64,000 nt of DNA, from positions 558,001 to 622,000 of the forward strand of contig NZ_VOHA01000001.1 in NCBI RefSeq assembly GCF_007859315.1. Direction: 5' to 3'. Shown here piece by piece: positions 7,550 to 16,108 of this stretch. The notes under the pieces are model-generated. The model was given only the letters and a program-made list of their open reading frames with translations, searched no databases and was not told the DNA's origin. The DNA is from Reyranella sp. CPCC 100927 (GTDB taxonomy: Bacteria; Pseudomonadota; Alphaproteobacteria; Reyranellales; Reyranellaceae). A program made the translations under genes and the position numbers. The stretch's first letter is position 1. Each line of letters starts with the position of its first letter.

Positions 7550-8020
7550 ATGAGCGTTTCCGTCATCCAACAAGCCAAGATCCAGGCTCAGGTCCTGGTT
7601 CCGCTCGTGAAGGCCCTGCAGGCGGAGCTGGGCGAGGCGCGCGCCAACGCCCTTGTCCGAAAGACGCTGGGCGACACCTATCGCCGTTTCGGCGAGGCGT
7701 TCTGGCGGGCCAAGAACGAGGCGAACGTCGGGAAGGCCGTGGCGTCCGCGTTTGCAACGTATGCCCGCGACGATGCTCTTGAATACACCGTGATTGAGCA
7801 GTCGCGCGATGCCTTCGCGTTCGACGTCACGACATGCCAGTACGCCGCGTTCTATCAGGAACTGGGCGAGCCGGAACTCGGGTTCCTGCTGGTGTGCAGC
7901 GCGGATTTCGACACGGCCGAGGGATTCGGCTCCGACATCGAACTCACGCGTACGCAAACCATCATGCAGGGCGCTAGTCACTGCGATTTCCGCTACCGGC
8001 GGCTGACGACGGCGGACTGA
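7550..8020 (+). CDS. L-2-amino-thiazoline-4-carboxylate hydrolase family protein
   Basis: The 156-residue protein carries the family's C-terminal pattern: FDVTTCQYAAFYQELGEPEL, LVCSADFD, then RTQTIMQGASHCDFRYR. Members open the thiazoline ring of ATC on the way to L-cysteine, but many relatives are uncharacterised. The start is ATG 7550 (MSVSVIQQAK); longer upstream reading would cross the divergent promoter. It is transcribed away from the molybdoenzyme/sox operon, which makes a sulfur-related role plausible but unproven. Confidence 0.8.
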   Translation: MSVSVIQQAKIQAQVLVPLVKALQAELGEARANALVRKTLGDTYRRFGEAFWRAKNEANVGKAVASAFATYARDDALEYTVIEQSRDAFAFDVTTCQYAAFYQELGEPELGFLLVCSADFDTAEGFGSDIELTRTQTIMQGASHCDFRYRRLTTAD

Positions 8021-8060
8021 GCGCGTCGCCCGGGGGCTGTCGCCTCGCGCACCTTTCAGC

Positions 8061-8081
8061 TTGACTTTGACCTTACGTCAA
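8061..8081 (+). promoter_or_regulatory. Candidate MerR-type promoter/operator
   Basis: TTGAC and GTCAA flank an 11-base centre (TTGACTTTGACCTTACGTCA then A), with TTGACT also serving as a -35 box. This resembles the ACGTCAA-rich elements of many MerR-controlled promoters. It lies 35 bases before the hydrolase gene that is co-transcribed with a MerR gene. The -10 box is not obvious. Confidence 0.35.
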
Positions 8082-8115
8082 ACGGCCACAACGCGCTCCT
8101 CCAACGGAGGAGTTC

Positions 8116-9030
8116 ATGATGATCACCCATCGTCGTATGTTTCTGGGCGGCACGCTCGCCGCTGCTTGCGTCGCCGCACGGCCGCGCTTTGCCTTCGCCC
8201 GCACCGCCTCTGTCAAGACGAAGGACGGTGTGATGCTGTTCGTGAAGGATACCGGCGGCGGCGGTCGCGCCGTCATCCTGACCCACGCCTGGCCACTCAA
8301 TGCCGACATCTGGGACGATCAGGTAACGGCGCTGTCGAAAGCCGGTTACCGGGTCATCACATACGATCGCCGCGGGTTTGGCCGTTCCGGCAAGCCCGAC
8401 AGCGGCTACGACTTCGACACCTTCGCCGACGATCTGGCCGCCGTGATCGACCAGACCGGCGTGCGCGATGCCACCATCGTGGGTTATTCCATGGGTGGCG
8501 GCGAGGTGGTGCGTTACCTCACCCGTCACAACAACCGCGGCGTGGTGAAGGCTGGCCTCGTCGGCGGTGCGGCATACTGCCTGCTGAAGACCGCGGACAA
8601 TCCGATCGGCGCCGAGATCGGCGTGTTCGACGGGATGAAGCAGGGCGTGCGCGGCGACCGCAAGGCATTCCTCGCCGGTCTGCTGGCCGACGTGTTCTTC
8701 GACGCCAAACGGCCCTCGACCGTCCCGGTCACGCAGGCGATTCTCGACAACGCGCTCGCCATGGCGATGCAAGCCGGCATCCCGGCGACGATCGGGTGTA
8801 TCGACGCCTTCAGCAGGACCGACTTCCGCCCCGAGCTGGGCGCGGTCAAGGTCCCGACGCTGGTTCTGCACGGCACCGCCGACATCCCGGTGTCGTTCGA
8901 ACAGGCCAAGGCGACCGCCGCCGGCATCGCCGGATCGAGGCTGATCGCGTATGAAGGCAGCTCGCACGGCATCGTCATCACCGAGCGTGATCGCGTGACG
9001 GCCGACCTGCAGGCGTTCCTCGCAAGCTGA
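8116..9030 (+). CDS. Exported alpha/beta hydrolase, chloroperoxidase/esterase type
   Basis: The 304-residue protein has an N-terminal Tat-like signal (THRRMFLGGTLAAACVAARP), the oxyanion region LTHAWPLNADIW, nucleophile Ser125 in GYSMGGGE, an acid in HGTADIPV and a terminal histidine in SSHGI. This is the pattern of cofactor-free haloperoxidases and arylesterases. The N-terminal signal is unusual for the group and points to the periplasm. It has a strong ribosome site (GGAGGA) and probably forms an operon with the MerR gene that follows. The substrate is unknown. Confidence 0.85.
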   Translation: MMITHRRMFLGGTLAAACVAARPRFAFARTASVKTKDGVMLFVKDTGGGGRAVILTHAWPLNADIWDDQVTALSKAGYRVITYDRRGFGRSGKPDSGYDFDTFADDLAAVIDQTGVRDATIVGYSMGGGEVVRYLTRHNNRGVVKAGLVGGAAYCLLKTADNPIGAEIGVFDGMKQGVRGDRKAFLAGLLADVFFDAKRPSTVPVTQAILDNALAMAMQAGIPATIGCIDAFSRTDFRPELGAVKVPTLVLHGTADIPVSFEQAKATAAGIAGSRLIAYEGSSHGIVITERDRVTADLQAFLAS

Positions 9031-9046
9031 GGTGGGAGGTTCGACG

Positions 9047-9883
9047 ATGTTTCGGATCGGCGAATTCGCCCAGATCGCCCAGGTGTCCGGACGGCAGTTG
9101 CGGTTCTATGATCAGCTCGGCCTGCTGCAACCGGCGCACATCGATCAACAGACCGGCTATCGTTACTACACGATCCGCCAGTTGCCGCGGCTCAACCGCA
9201 TCCTGGCCTTGAAGGAACTCGGCCTGTCGCTGGAGCAGATCGGTCCGCTGCTCAAGGACGAGATCTCGCCGTCGGCGCTACGCAGCATGCTCACCTTGAA
9301 GCGGGCGCAAATCGAGCGCTCCTTGCAGGAAGAGGAGGCTCGGCTCCGCCACATCGAGTCGCGCATCGCCCAGATCGACAAGGAGGGCAAGGCCGAGGAC
9401 CTCGACGTCATCGTGAAGTCTGTTCCGCTGACGCCGTTCCTGTCGCTGAATTGCACCTGCGACAGCATGGACGAGGTGGTGCGCATGGTGCGAACCGTCG
9501 CGGCGGAAGGCAGCCGGCAGATCAAGCCGGGGCTGCGCGACAGGCTGATGGTCGTCGCGCGCAACGACGTCGATTCGGAAAAGCTTGATCTCGACATCGG
9601 CTTCTCGCTGACACGCCCTTCGAATGTCAGCGTGCGCATCGCGGGCGATCTCGTGCTGCGGGCAAGCGAGCTGTCCGCGGTCGAGACCATGGCGACCATC
9701 GTGCGCCCGGGCACGAACGCGGAAAGCCACACCTCGTTCAGCACCGTCGGTCGCTGGATCGAGGCCAACCACTATGAGATCGCGGGCGCCTGCCGCGAGG
9801 TCTTCCTTGAATCCATCACGGAGCCGCCCGGTTTCGAAGGCGCTCTGGTGGAGATCCAGTTCCCGATTCGCAAAACCGCCTGA
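9047..9883 (+). CDS. MerR-family regulator with C-terminal effector domain
   Basis: The 278-residue protein has an N-terminal MerR winged helix (FRIGEFAQIAQVSGRQLRFY, GLLQPAHIDQQTGYRYY), a helical dimerisation segment near residues 80-120 (IERSLQEEEARLRHIESRIAQ), and a C-terminal region resembling GyrI-like small-molecule-binding domains. ATG 9047 is preferred over GTG 9032 because GGGAGG stands at the right distance. It probably controls the upstream hydrolase promoter and perhaps the following GST. The effector is unknown. Confidence 0.88.
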   Translation: MFRIGEFAQIAQVSGRQLRFYDQLGLLQPAHIDQQTGYRYYTIRQLPRLNRILALKELGLSLEQIGPLLKDEISPSALRSMLTLKRAQIERSLQEEEARLRHIESRIAQIDKEGKAEDLDVIVKSVPLTPFLSLNCTCDSMDEVVRMVRTVAAEGSRQIKPGLRDRLMVVARNDVDSEKLDLDIGFSLTRPSNVSVRIAGDLVLRASELSAVETMATIVRPGTNAESHTSFSTVGRWIEANHYEIAGACREVFLESITEPPGFEGALVEIQFPIRKTA

Positions 9884-9987
9884 CGACGTTCGTTCTTCCG
9901 TTCCACACAGGCCGGGCGCCGACGCGCTTCCGCCAACGCCCCCTGCTGTCCCGATACCGGACAGCGACGACACGAGGAGGTGAGGTC

Positions 9988-10662
9988 ATGCTCACGATCT
10001 ACGGTGTTCCACTCTCGGTTCACACCCGCAAGACGATCGTCACGGCGATCCTCAAGAAGATGGATTACACGGTGAAGCCCGTGATCCCCGTGATTCCGGA
10101 TAATCCGCCGCCGAACTGGGCGTCACTCAGTCCGACCGGGTTGATCCCGGTGATGGAGGACGGTGATTTCACGCTCGCGGATTCGAGTGCAATCTGCCTC
10201 TATCTGGAAAGGAAGCAGCCAAGACCGTCGATCCTGCCGAGCGATACCAGGGACTACGCGCGTGCCTTGTGGTTCGACGCCTACGCCGGCACGATCTTCC
10301 GTCATGTCGTGCATCCGCTGTTCGTACAGACCATCGTCAACCCGAACATCAGACAGAGTCCATCCGACAAGTCGGTGATCGACAACGTCCTCGACGCTGT
10401 GCAGCCCAAAATTCTGGCCTACCTCGACTCACAGATCAGCGGGCTGTTTCTTGTCGGCAACGCCCTGACGTTGGCGGATATCGCCATCGTGTCGAACTTC
10501 ATCGTCTATCAGTACATGGGCTACAGGATCGACGCCGCGGCGTATCCCAGGCTTGCGACGTATCTCAAGCGGATCGCCGTGACCGACGCCTACGCCAAGG
10601 CGCTGGAAGACGAGAAGCCGTTCGTCGCCAACATGGGCCTCGATCGCAGTTTTCTGGACTGA
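9988..10662 (+). CDS. Glutathione S-transferase
   Basis: The 224-residue cytosolic protein has the thioredoxin-like N-terminal domain (LTIYGVPLSVHTRKT with a candidate catalytic serine, PTGLIPVMEDGDF, ADSSAICLYLER) and an all-helical C-terminal domain with the NALTLADIAIVSNF motif that caps the fold. It has a strong ribosome site (GGAGGTGAGG). A short inverted repeat, CTGTCC/GGACAG at 9946-9964, lies in the 104-base gap before it. The role is probably conjugation or detoxification; the substrate cannot be inferred. Confidence 0.92.
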   Translation: MLTIYGVPLSVHTRKTIVTAILKKMDYTVKPVIPVIPDNPPPNWASLSPTGLIPVMEDGDFTLADSSAICLYLERKQPRPSILPSDTRDYARALWFDAYAGTIFRHVVHPLFVQTIVNPNIRQSPSDKSVIDNVLDAVQPKILAYLDSQISGLFLVGNALTLADIAIVSNFIVYQYMGYRIDAAAYPRLATYLKRIAVTDAYAKALEDEKPFVANMGLDRSFLD

Positions 10663-10775
10663 CCGATGGCGAGCAGCCGCGGCCACTGGCTTCATGATTC
10701 GACAGGTGTCCACCATGTCTCTGGGCTGGACAACAGGCTCACCATGAGGCGGTCTTCAATCACGGTTGCGGGTGC

Positions 10776-11516
10776 TCAATCCAACCGCCGGCGGTAGAGC
10801 GCAAGCAGGCGCTCCCAGTGCCGTTCGGCGGCAGCCTTGTCGTAGACCTTGCGCTGGGGGAAGGCGAAGCCGTGGTGCACGCCGGGATAGATCTCGAGTT
10901 CGCCGCCAGCGCCTGATTGCCGGAATAGGCCCTGCAGTTCCTTGACCATGTCGGGCGGTGCCAGGTCGTCGTGCTCGGCGCAGGCGATGTAGAGCTCGCC
11001 CTTGGCCTTGCCCAGGCTCAGGTGCGGGCTCTCCACCGCGTCGCTGACCAGCCAGGTGCCATAGAACGATGCGGCGGCGGCGACACGGTCGGGATAGCGC
11101 GCGGCGGCGGCGAGCGCGTAGGGGCCGCTCATGCAATAGCCGTGGCAGCCTACTGCGCCCTTGCGCACTTCCTTTTGCCGGTCGACGAAGGCCAGCATCG
11201 CGGCGATGTCGTCCATCATCGGCGGGATGGTCATCCTGGTGCGTACCGCCCGCATGCGGGTGTGCTCGGCGCTGCCGTGTTCCAGCACGTCGGGGCCGTA
11301 CTTCGTGTCGCGCCCGGCGCGGTAGTAGAGGTTGGGCAGCAGCACATAGTAGCCTGATGTGCCCAGGCGGCGGGCCATGTCGTACAGCTCTTCGCGGATA
11401 CCCGGCGCATCCATCAGGAAGAACACGGCAGGATGGGGCCCGTTGCGCTCGGGACGGCAGATGAACGTCTCCATCGCGCCGTCCTTGGTGGTGATGTCCA
11501 GGATCTCCTCGATCAT
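10776..11516 (-). CDS. Dienelactone hydrolase family protein
   Basis: The 246-residue alpha/beta hydrolase has the dienelactone hydrolase triad: Cys128 in GCHGYCMSGPYA, Asp183 or Asp184 in AEHDD, and a His in PGVHHGFAFP. Family members hydrolyse dienelactones and related esters in aromatic degradation, although many paralogues act elsewhere. I chose ATG 11516 (MIEEILDITT); an upstream GTG at 11552 would add 12 residues. It is divergent from a HAAT binding-protein gene. Confidence 0.88.
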   Translation of the reverse strand: MIEEILDITTKDGAMETFICRPERNGPHPAVFFLMDAPGIREELYDMARRLGTSGYYVLLPNLYYRAGRDTKYGPDVLEHGSAEHTRMRAVRTRMTIPPMMDDIAAMLAFVDRQKEVRKGAVGCHGYCMSGPYALAAAARYPDRVAAAASFYGTWLVSDAVESPHLSLGKAKGELYIACAEHDDLAPPDMVKELQGLFRQSGAGGELEIYPGVHHGFAFPQRKVYDKAAAERHWERLLALYRRRLD

Positions 11517-11716
11517 GGGCGCATGTCCTCGCGATATGTCTGGTACCAGCACACCACGCAGAGATGGGGCCAGCGACCCCCATGCGTGCAGGGCTGGGCT
11601 GCTTGTCGTGTCATCGGATTGACAGCAAGGACTCGGTTGTTAGCGTTTCGAGGCGTGCAGCAAGCGGACGACACGATCCGCAGGTTCCGGCATCGTCAGG
11701 TTTGGAGGAAACGATA

Positions 11717-12940
11717 ATGAGTTCCGTTCGCCGCCGCGTCTTCGCGGCCTCGGCCACCGCATTTGCTCTGACGGCTCCCTACGTGGCACGGGCGCAGAAG
11801 AAGTACGATCCCGGCGTCACCGACAAGGAAATCAAGCTCGGGCATACCAACCCCTATTCGGGGCCGGCGTCGGCCTACGGCACCATCGGCAAGGCGATCG
11901 GGGCCTACTGGGCCATGGTCAATGACACCGGCGGCATCAACGGCCGCAAGGTCACCTTCGTCACCTATGACGACGGTTACCAGCCGCCCAAGACGGTGGA
12001 GATGGTGCGCAAGCTGGTCGAGGACGACAAGGTCTTCGCCATCTATCAGTTGCTCGGTACGCCGACCAATACCGTCGTGCAGAAGTACCTCAATCAGAAG
12101 AAAGTGCCGCAGCTCTTCGTCGCCACCGGCGCCTCCAAATGGGGCAATCCCGGCACGTTTCCCTGGACCATGGGCTGGCAGCCCGACTATGCGACCGAAG
12201 CGGCGATCTACGCCAAGCACATCATGGCCACCCGTCCCAACGCCAAGGTGGCGATGCTGTACCAGAACGATGACTCCGGTAAGGACTACCTGCACGGTTT
12301 CCAGACGGGCTTCGGCAAGGACGTGGACAAGTTCCTGATCAAGGTGGTGAGCTTCGAGATCACCGATCCCACGGTCGACAGCCAGGTCATTCAGCTCAAG
12401 GACTCCGGCGCCGACGTCTTCTTCAACCACGCGACGCCGAAGGCCGCCGCGCAGGCGATTCGCAAGGCGGCCGATCTCGGCTGGAAGCCAGAACACTATC
12501 TGGCCAATGTTTCGGCCTCGGTCGCCGCCGTGCTCAAGCCGGCAGGCCTCGACAACAGCAAGGGCATCATCACGGCCGCCTACGTGAAGGATGCCACCGA
12601 TGCGCAATGGGCCCAGGATGCCGACTTCAAGGCATGGGACGCCTGGATGAAGAAGTACCAACCGGAAGCCAATCCGGCCGATGCCGCCAACGTCTATGCC
12701 TACGCCGTCTCGGCCACCATGCACGACTGCCTCAAGCGCTGTGGTGACAATCTCACCCGTGCCAACCTGATGAAGATGGCGGCCAGCATGCATAACCTCG
12801 AAATCCCCATGCTGCTGCCCGGTATCCGGATCAACACGAGCGACAAGGACTTCTATCCCATCCAGTCTGTGCGCCTGGCCCGGTTCGACGGCGAGACCTG
12901 GCGCCTGTTCGGCGACGTGCTGAGCAGCGAGGGGGCGTAG
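11717..12940 (+). CDS. HAAT-type substrate-binding protein, orphan
   Basis: The 407-residue protein has a Tat-type signal (SVRRRVFAASATAFALTAP...ARAQ) and a LivK-like type I periplasmic-binding fold (KEIKLGHTNPYSGPASAYG, DTGGINGRKVTFVTYDD, SFEITDPTVDSQV). The start has GGAGG eight bases upstream. No matching permease or ATPase adjoins it, so it must serve a transporter encoded elsewhere. A TTGACA box at 11619 is a possible -35 element. The ligand is unknown. Confidence 0.9.
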   Translation: MSSVRRRVFAASATAFALTAPYVARAQKKYDPGVTDKEIKLGHTNPYSGPASAYGTIGKAIGAYWAMVNDTGGINGRKVTFVTYDDGYQPPKTVEMVRKLVEDDKVFAIYQLLGTPTNTVVQKYLNQKKVPQLFVATGASKWGNPGTFPWTMGWQPDYATEAAIYAKHIMATRPNAKVAMLYQNDDSGKDYLHGFQTGFGKDVDKFLIKVVSFEITDPTVDSQVIQLKDSGADVFFNHATPKAAAQAIRKAADLGWKPEHYLANVSASVAAVLKPAGLDNSKGIITAAYVKDATDAQWAQDADFKAWDAWMKKYQPEANPADAANVYAYAVSATMHDCLKRCGDNLTRANLMKMAASMHNLEIPMLLPGIRINTSDKDFYPIQSVRLARFDGETWRLFGDVLSSEGA

Positions 12941-12944
12941 CGCG

Positions 12945-12972
12945 CACCTCTCCCCGCTCGCGGGGAGAGGTG
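12945..12972. repeat. Short palindrome, family C minimal copy
   Basis: CACCTCTCCCC and GGGGAGAGGTG form a stable hairpin just after the binding-protein stop codon. No T-tract follows, so it is a weak rather than a typical intrinsic terminator. Related short copies are at 56978 and 58518. Confidence 0.75.
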
Positions 12973-13010
12973 ATGTAGGGTAGGCTGCGTGCGGGGGATG
13001 GACCGGGGCG

Positions 13011-13673
13011 TTGACCTACACCTTCAATTTTCGCGACGTTTTTGCTGCCTGGGAGTTTCTTGCCGACGGCTTGATGCTGACCCTGCTGTTGTCGGGCGTC
13101 ACCATCGTTGTCGGCTTTATCATCGGCACCCTGTGCGCAGCCGGCCGCGTCTATGGTCCGCGCTGGCTGCAGCGCATCATCGCCTGCTACGTCGAGGCGA
13201 TCCGCAACACGCCGCTGATCGTGCAGCTGTTCCTGGTGTTCTTCGGCCTGCCCAGTGCCGGCATCAAGTTCGATGCCGTCACCGCCTCGTTGATTGCGCT
13301 CACGATCAACCTCGGCGCCTATACGTCTGAGATCGTGCGTGCCGGCATCGAGGCCATTCCGCGCTCGCAGATCGAGGCCGGCGCCGCGATGGGCCTCTCC
13401 GGTGTGCAGATCTTCCGCTACATCGTGCTGTTCCCGGCGCTCAAGGTCATCTATCCGGCGCTGGCCAGCCAGTTCGTGCTGCTGATGCTGGCCACCAGCA
13501 TCGTCTCGCAGATCTCGGCACCGGATCTGTTCCATGCCGCCTCGATCGTGCAGTCGCGCACCTTCCGCGACTTCGAGATCTATGCCGTCGTGGCCGGCGC
13601 CTATCTTGCGCTCGCCGTGGTGTTCCGCCTGTTTTTGGCGGCGATCTACCAGCTCGTGTTCGTACGCCGATGA
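13011..13673 (+). CDS. Polar amino-acid ABC transporter permease 1
   Basis: The 220-residue inner-membrane protein is of the HisM/GlnP type, with several hydrophobic spans and the EAA-loop region EIVRAGIEAIPRSQIEAGAA. The only upstream in-frame start before a stop codon is TTG 13011 (then TYTFNFRDVF). It overlaps the next permease gene as ATGA. Together the two permeases would form the heterodimeric channel. Confidence 0.9.
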   Translation: MTYTFNFRDVFAAWEFLADGLMLTLLLSGVTIVVGFIIGTLCAAGRVYGPRWLQRIIACYVEAIRNTPLIVQLFLVFFGLPSAGIKFDAVTASLIALTINLGAYTSEIVRAGIEAIPRSQIEAGAAMGLSGVQIFRYIVLFPALKVIYPALASQFVLLMLATSIVSQISAPDLFHAASIVQSRTFRDFEIYAVVAGAYLALAVVFRLFLAAIYQLVFVRR

Positions 13674-14320
13674 TCCGCGAACTCGCCCTCATCGACGTCT
13701 TCTACCTGATCGCAGCCATGCGCTGGACGCTGGCGCTGACGGTCATCGCGTTTGCCGGTGGCGCCGTGGTCGGCCTGTCGGTCGCATTGTTGCGCGTGTC
13801 TCCGGCCGCCCCGCTGCGGTGGCTGGCCATGCTCTACGTGCACGCCGTGCAGGGTACGCCGCTGCTGGCCTGGCTGTTCGTGTTCTTCTTCGGCCTGTCG
13901 ATCGTGGGCATCACCGTCTCGCCCTGGATCGCCGCCGCGGCCGCCTATTCGATCTATGCCGGCGCCTTCCTGGGCGAGATCTGGCGCGGCTGCCTGCAGT
14001 CGATCCCGCGCACGCAGTGGGAGGCCGGCGCGTCGCTGGGCCTGAGTTTCGCCGAGCAGTTGCGACACGTGATCATCCCGCAGGCGGTGCGCGTGGCGAT
14101 CCCGCCGACCGTGGGGTTCCTGGTGCAGCTGATCAAGAACACGTCGCTGGCCGCGGTGATCGGCTTCGTGGAGCTGACGCGTGAGGGCCAGCTGACGACG
14201 GCCACGACGTTCCGGCCGTTCAGCGTCTACCTGATCGTGGCGGCGCTCTATTTCGCGCTCTGTTTTCCGCTCACCTGGTGGAGCCGGCGTTTGGAAAGGA
14301 GGCTGCATGTCGCTCGTTGA
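13670..14320 (+). CDS. Polar amino-acid ABC transporter permease 2
   Basis: The 216-residue second permease has the HisQ/GlnP-type pattern: AVQGTPLLAWLFVFFFGL, the EAA motif GEIWRGCLQSIPRTQWEAGA, and a terminal LVQLIKNTSLAAVIG. It overlaps the upstream permease gene by four bases and the ATPase gene by 14, so translation is coupled. Confidence 0.92.
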   Translation: MIRELALIDVFYLIAAMRWTLALTVIAFAGGAVVGLSVALLRVSPAAPLRWLAMLYVHAVQGTPLLAWLFVFFFGLSIVGITVSPWIAAAAAYSIYAGAFLGEIWRGCLQSIPRTQWEAGASLGLSFAEQLRHVIIPQAVRVAIPPTVGFLVQLIKNTSLAAVIGFVELTREGQLTTATTFRPFSVYLIVAALYFALCFPLTWWSRRLERRLHVAR

Positions 14321-15038
14321 CCTGCGCGACGTGGTCAAGCGCTACGGGCCGCTCACGGTGCTCGACGGCGTGTCGCTTTCCGTCGACAAGGGCGAGATCA
14401 TCGCCATCATCGGCCGCTCCGGCTCGGGCAAGAGCACCCTGCTGCGCTGCGTCAACGGGCTGGAGCCGATCCAGGGCGGCGCGGTCACCTTCGCCGGCAC
14501 CGTGGTGAACGATCCCGCGACCGACCTGCGCAAGCTGCGCCAGCAGGTCGGCATCGTGTTTCAGAGCTTCAACCTCTTCCCGCACCTCTCGGTCGAGCGC
14601 AACATCACCCTGGCGCCTACGGTCGTGAAGGGCATGGATCGCCAAGCGGCCCGCGAACTGGCGCGCACGGTGTTGCGCAAGGTCGGGCTGGAGGAAAAGA
14701 TCGACGCTTATCCCGACCGCCTGTCGGGCGGCCAGCAGCAGCGGGTCGCGATCGCACGGTCGCTCGCGATGTCGCCGCAGCTCATGCTGTTCGACGAGAT
14801 CACCTCGGCGCTCGATCCCGAGCTGGTCGGCGAGGTGCTGAAGGTGCTGGAGGAAATGGCGCGCGACGGCATGACCATGATGCTGGTGACGCACGAGATG
14901 GGCTTCGCGCGCAAGGTCGCGAGCCGAGTGGTGTTCATGCACCAGGGCAAGGTGTGGGAGCAGGGACCGGCCGCCGAGACGCTGGCCAAGCCGCGCACGG
15001 CAGAGCTGGAGACGTTCCTGAGCGCGGTGCTGCATTGA
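14307..15038 (+). CDS. Polar amino-acid ABC transporter ATPase (GlnQ/HisP type)
   Basis: The 243-residue ATPase has Walker A GRSGSGKST, Q-loop VFQSFNLFPH, signature LSGGQQQRVAIARSLA, Walker B MLFDEITSALDPE and the H-loop VTHEMGFAR, all diagnostic of the PAAT subfamily. Walker B starts LFDEI rather than the more common LFDEP. A REP palindrome separates it from the binding-protein gene. Confidence 0.95.
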   Translation: MSLVDLRDVVKRYGPLTVLDGVSLSVDKGEIIAIIGRSGSGKSTLLRCVNGLEPIQGGAVTFAGTVVNDPATDLRKLRQQVGIVFQSFNLFPHLSVERNITLAPTVVKGMDRQAARELARTVLRKVGLEEKIDAYPDRLSGGQQQRVAIARSLAMSPQLMLFDEITSALDPELVGEVLKVLEEMARDGMTMMLVTHEMGFARKVASRVVFMHQGKVWEQGPAAETLAKPRTAELETFLSAVLH

Positions 15039-15050
15039 GGCGGCGCGACT

Positions 15051-15129
15051 GTCATCCCGATCGCAGCAAGGGATCTCCCGCGAACGGAGAATCCATTTCC
15101 AGGAGATCCCTCGCTACGCTCGGGATGAC
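15051..15129. repeat. REP-like palindrome, family B copy 2
   Basis: Arms beginning GTCATCCCGATCGCAGCAAG and ending CGCTCGGGATGAC pair imperfectly around a short loop. It lies between the ATPase and binding-protein genes of one operon and could set their relative mRNA levels. Confidence 0.88.
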
Positions 15130-15151
15130 AGTGGCCAAAGGGGGAAGCAAC

Positions 15152-15934
15152 ATGAGACGGATTCTGACAGCGCTGTTGACACTGACGGTGATGACCGTCG
15201 CCGGCACGGCGGCGAAAGCCGACCGTTTCGAGGATATCCTCAAGAAAGGCACGGTGCGTATCGCCGTGCCGCTGGATGTGCCGCCGTTCGGCTCGCAGAA
15301 CCAGAACCGCGAGGCCGAGGGCTTCGACGTCGACCTCGCCAACATGGTGGCCAAGGCACTGGGCGTGAAGCTGGAGATGCAGCAGGTCACCGGCGCCAAC
15401 CGCATCCCGTTCCTGCTGACCGACAAGGTCGACGTCGTGATCTCGGTGATGGGGCTGACGCCCGAGCGGGCCCGGCAGATCATGTTCACAGCGCCCTATG
15501 CCGATACCCAGCTGGCGGTGTTCGGTCCCAAGAGTGCCAATGTGACGTCGGCCGATGCGCTGGGCAGCCTCAAGGTCGCGGCAGCCAAGGGCACGACGCA
15601 GGACCTGGGGCTGTCGGCGATGAATCCCAAGGCCACGATCATGCGCACCGAGGACGATGCCACGGCGGCGGCGGCCTACATCTCCGGGCAGGCCGACCTG
15701 ATCGCCACCAACAGCCTGATCGTGCCGGACCTGGCGAAGCGCAATCCCAACAAGGAGTTCGAGCTGAAGTTCACCATCCGCCGCAGCCCGGCCCACATGG
15801 GCGTGCGCATGGGCGAGCATAATCTGGTGCGCTGGCTCGACGGCTTCATCTTCTTCAACACCATGAACGGCGAGCTCGACAAGCTGCACCGCAAGTGGCT
15901 CGGCATCCCCATGGCCCCGCTGCCGTCGCTGTAA
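15152..15934 (+). CDS. Polar amino-acid ABC transporter substrate-binding protein
   Basis: The 260-residue periplasmic protein has a Sec signal (RRILTALLTLTVMTVAGTAAKA) and the SBP_bac_3 pattern: GTVRIAVPLDVPPFG, EAEGFDVDLANMVAKALG, ERARQIMFTAPYADTQL. It probably binds an amino acid or amine for the permeases upstream. A creatininase-family gene follows after a long palindrome, which hints at a nitrogen-rich cyclic or amide substrate. Confidence 0.93.
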   Translation: MRRILTALLTLTVMTVAGTAAKADRFEDILKKGTVRIAVPLDVPPFGSQNQNREAEGFDVDLANMVAKALGVKLEMQQVTGANRIPFLLTDKVDVVISVMGLTPERARQIMFTAPYADTQLAVFGPKSANVTSADALGSLKVAAAKGTTQDLGLSAMNPKATIMRTEDDATAAAAYISGQADLIATNSLIVPDLAKRNPNKEFELKFTIRRSPAHMGVRMGEHNLVRWLDGFIFFNTMNGELDKLHRKWLGIPMAPLPSL

Positions 15935-15944
15935 TTTTTGAATT

Positions 15945-16088
15945 CCTCTCCCGCGAGCGGGAGAGGAAGGGGCCCATCGTGCGCAGCACGATGGGAAGGT
16001 GAGGGGCCAAGGACGAGGTGCCGAGTCCTGAAGCCCTCACCCGCCGAGCGCTACGCGCTCGTTGACCTCTCCCGCCTGCGGGAGAGGT
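15945..16088. repeat. Palindromic repeat, family C long copy 1
   Basis: About 144 bp, bounded by CCTCTCCCGC...GCGGGAGAGG hairpins at each end, with an inner CCCATCGTGC...GCACGATGGG hairpin. A second full copy is at 45388. It lies between the binding-protein and amidohydrolase genes. Confidence 0.9.
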
Positions 16089-16108
16089 GAAAACATAGGG
16101 AGACATCC

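Noticed and set aside
9946-9964. CTGTCC/GGACAG inverted repeat before the GST gene as an operator
   Set aside because: The arms are only six bases and GC-rich, so chance occurrence is likely. It is mentioned under the GST gene only.
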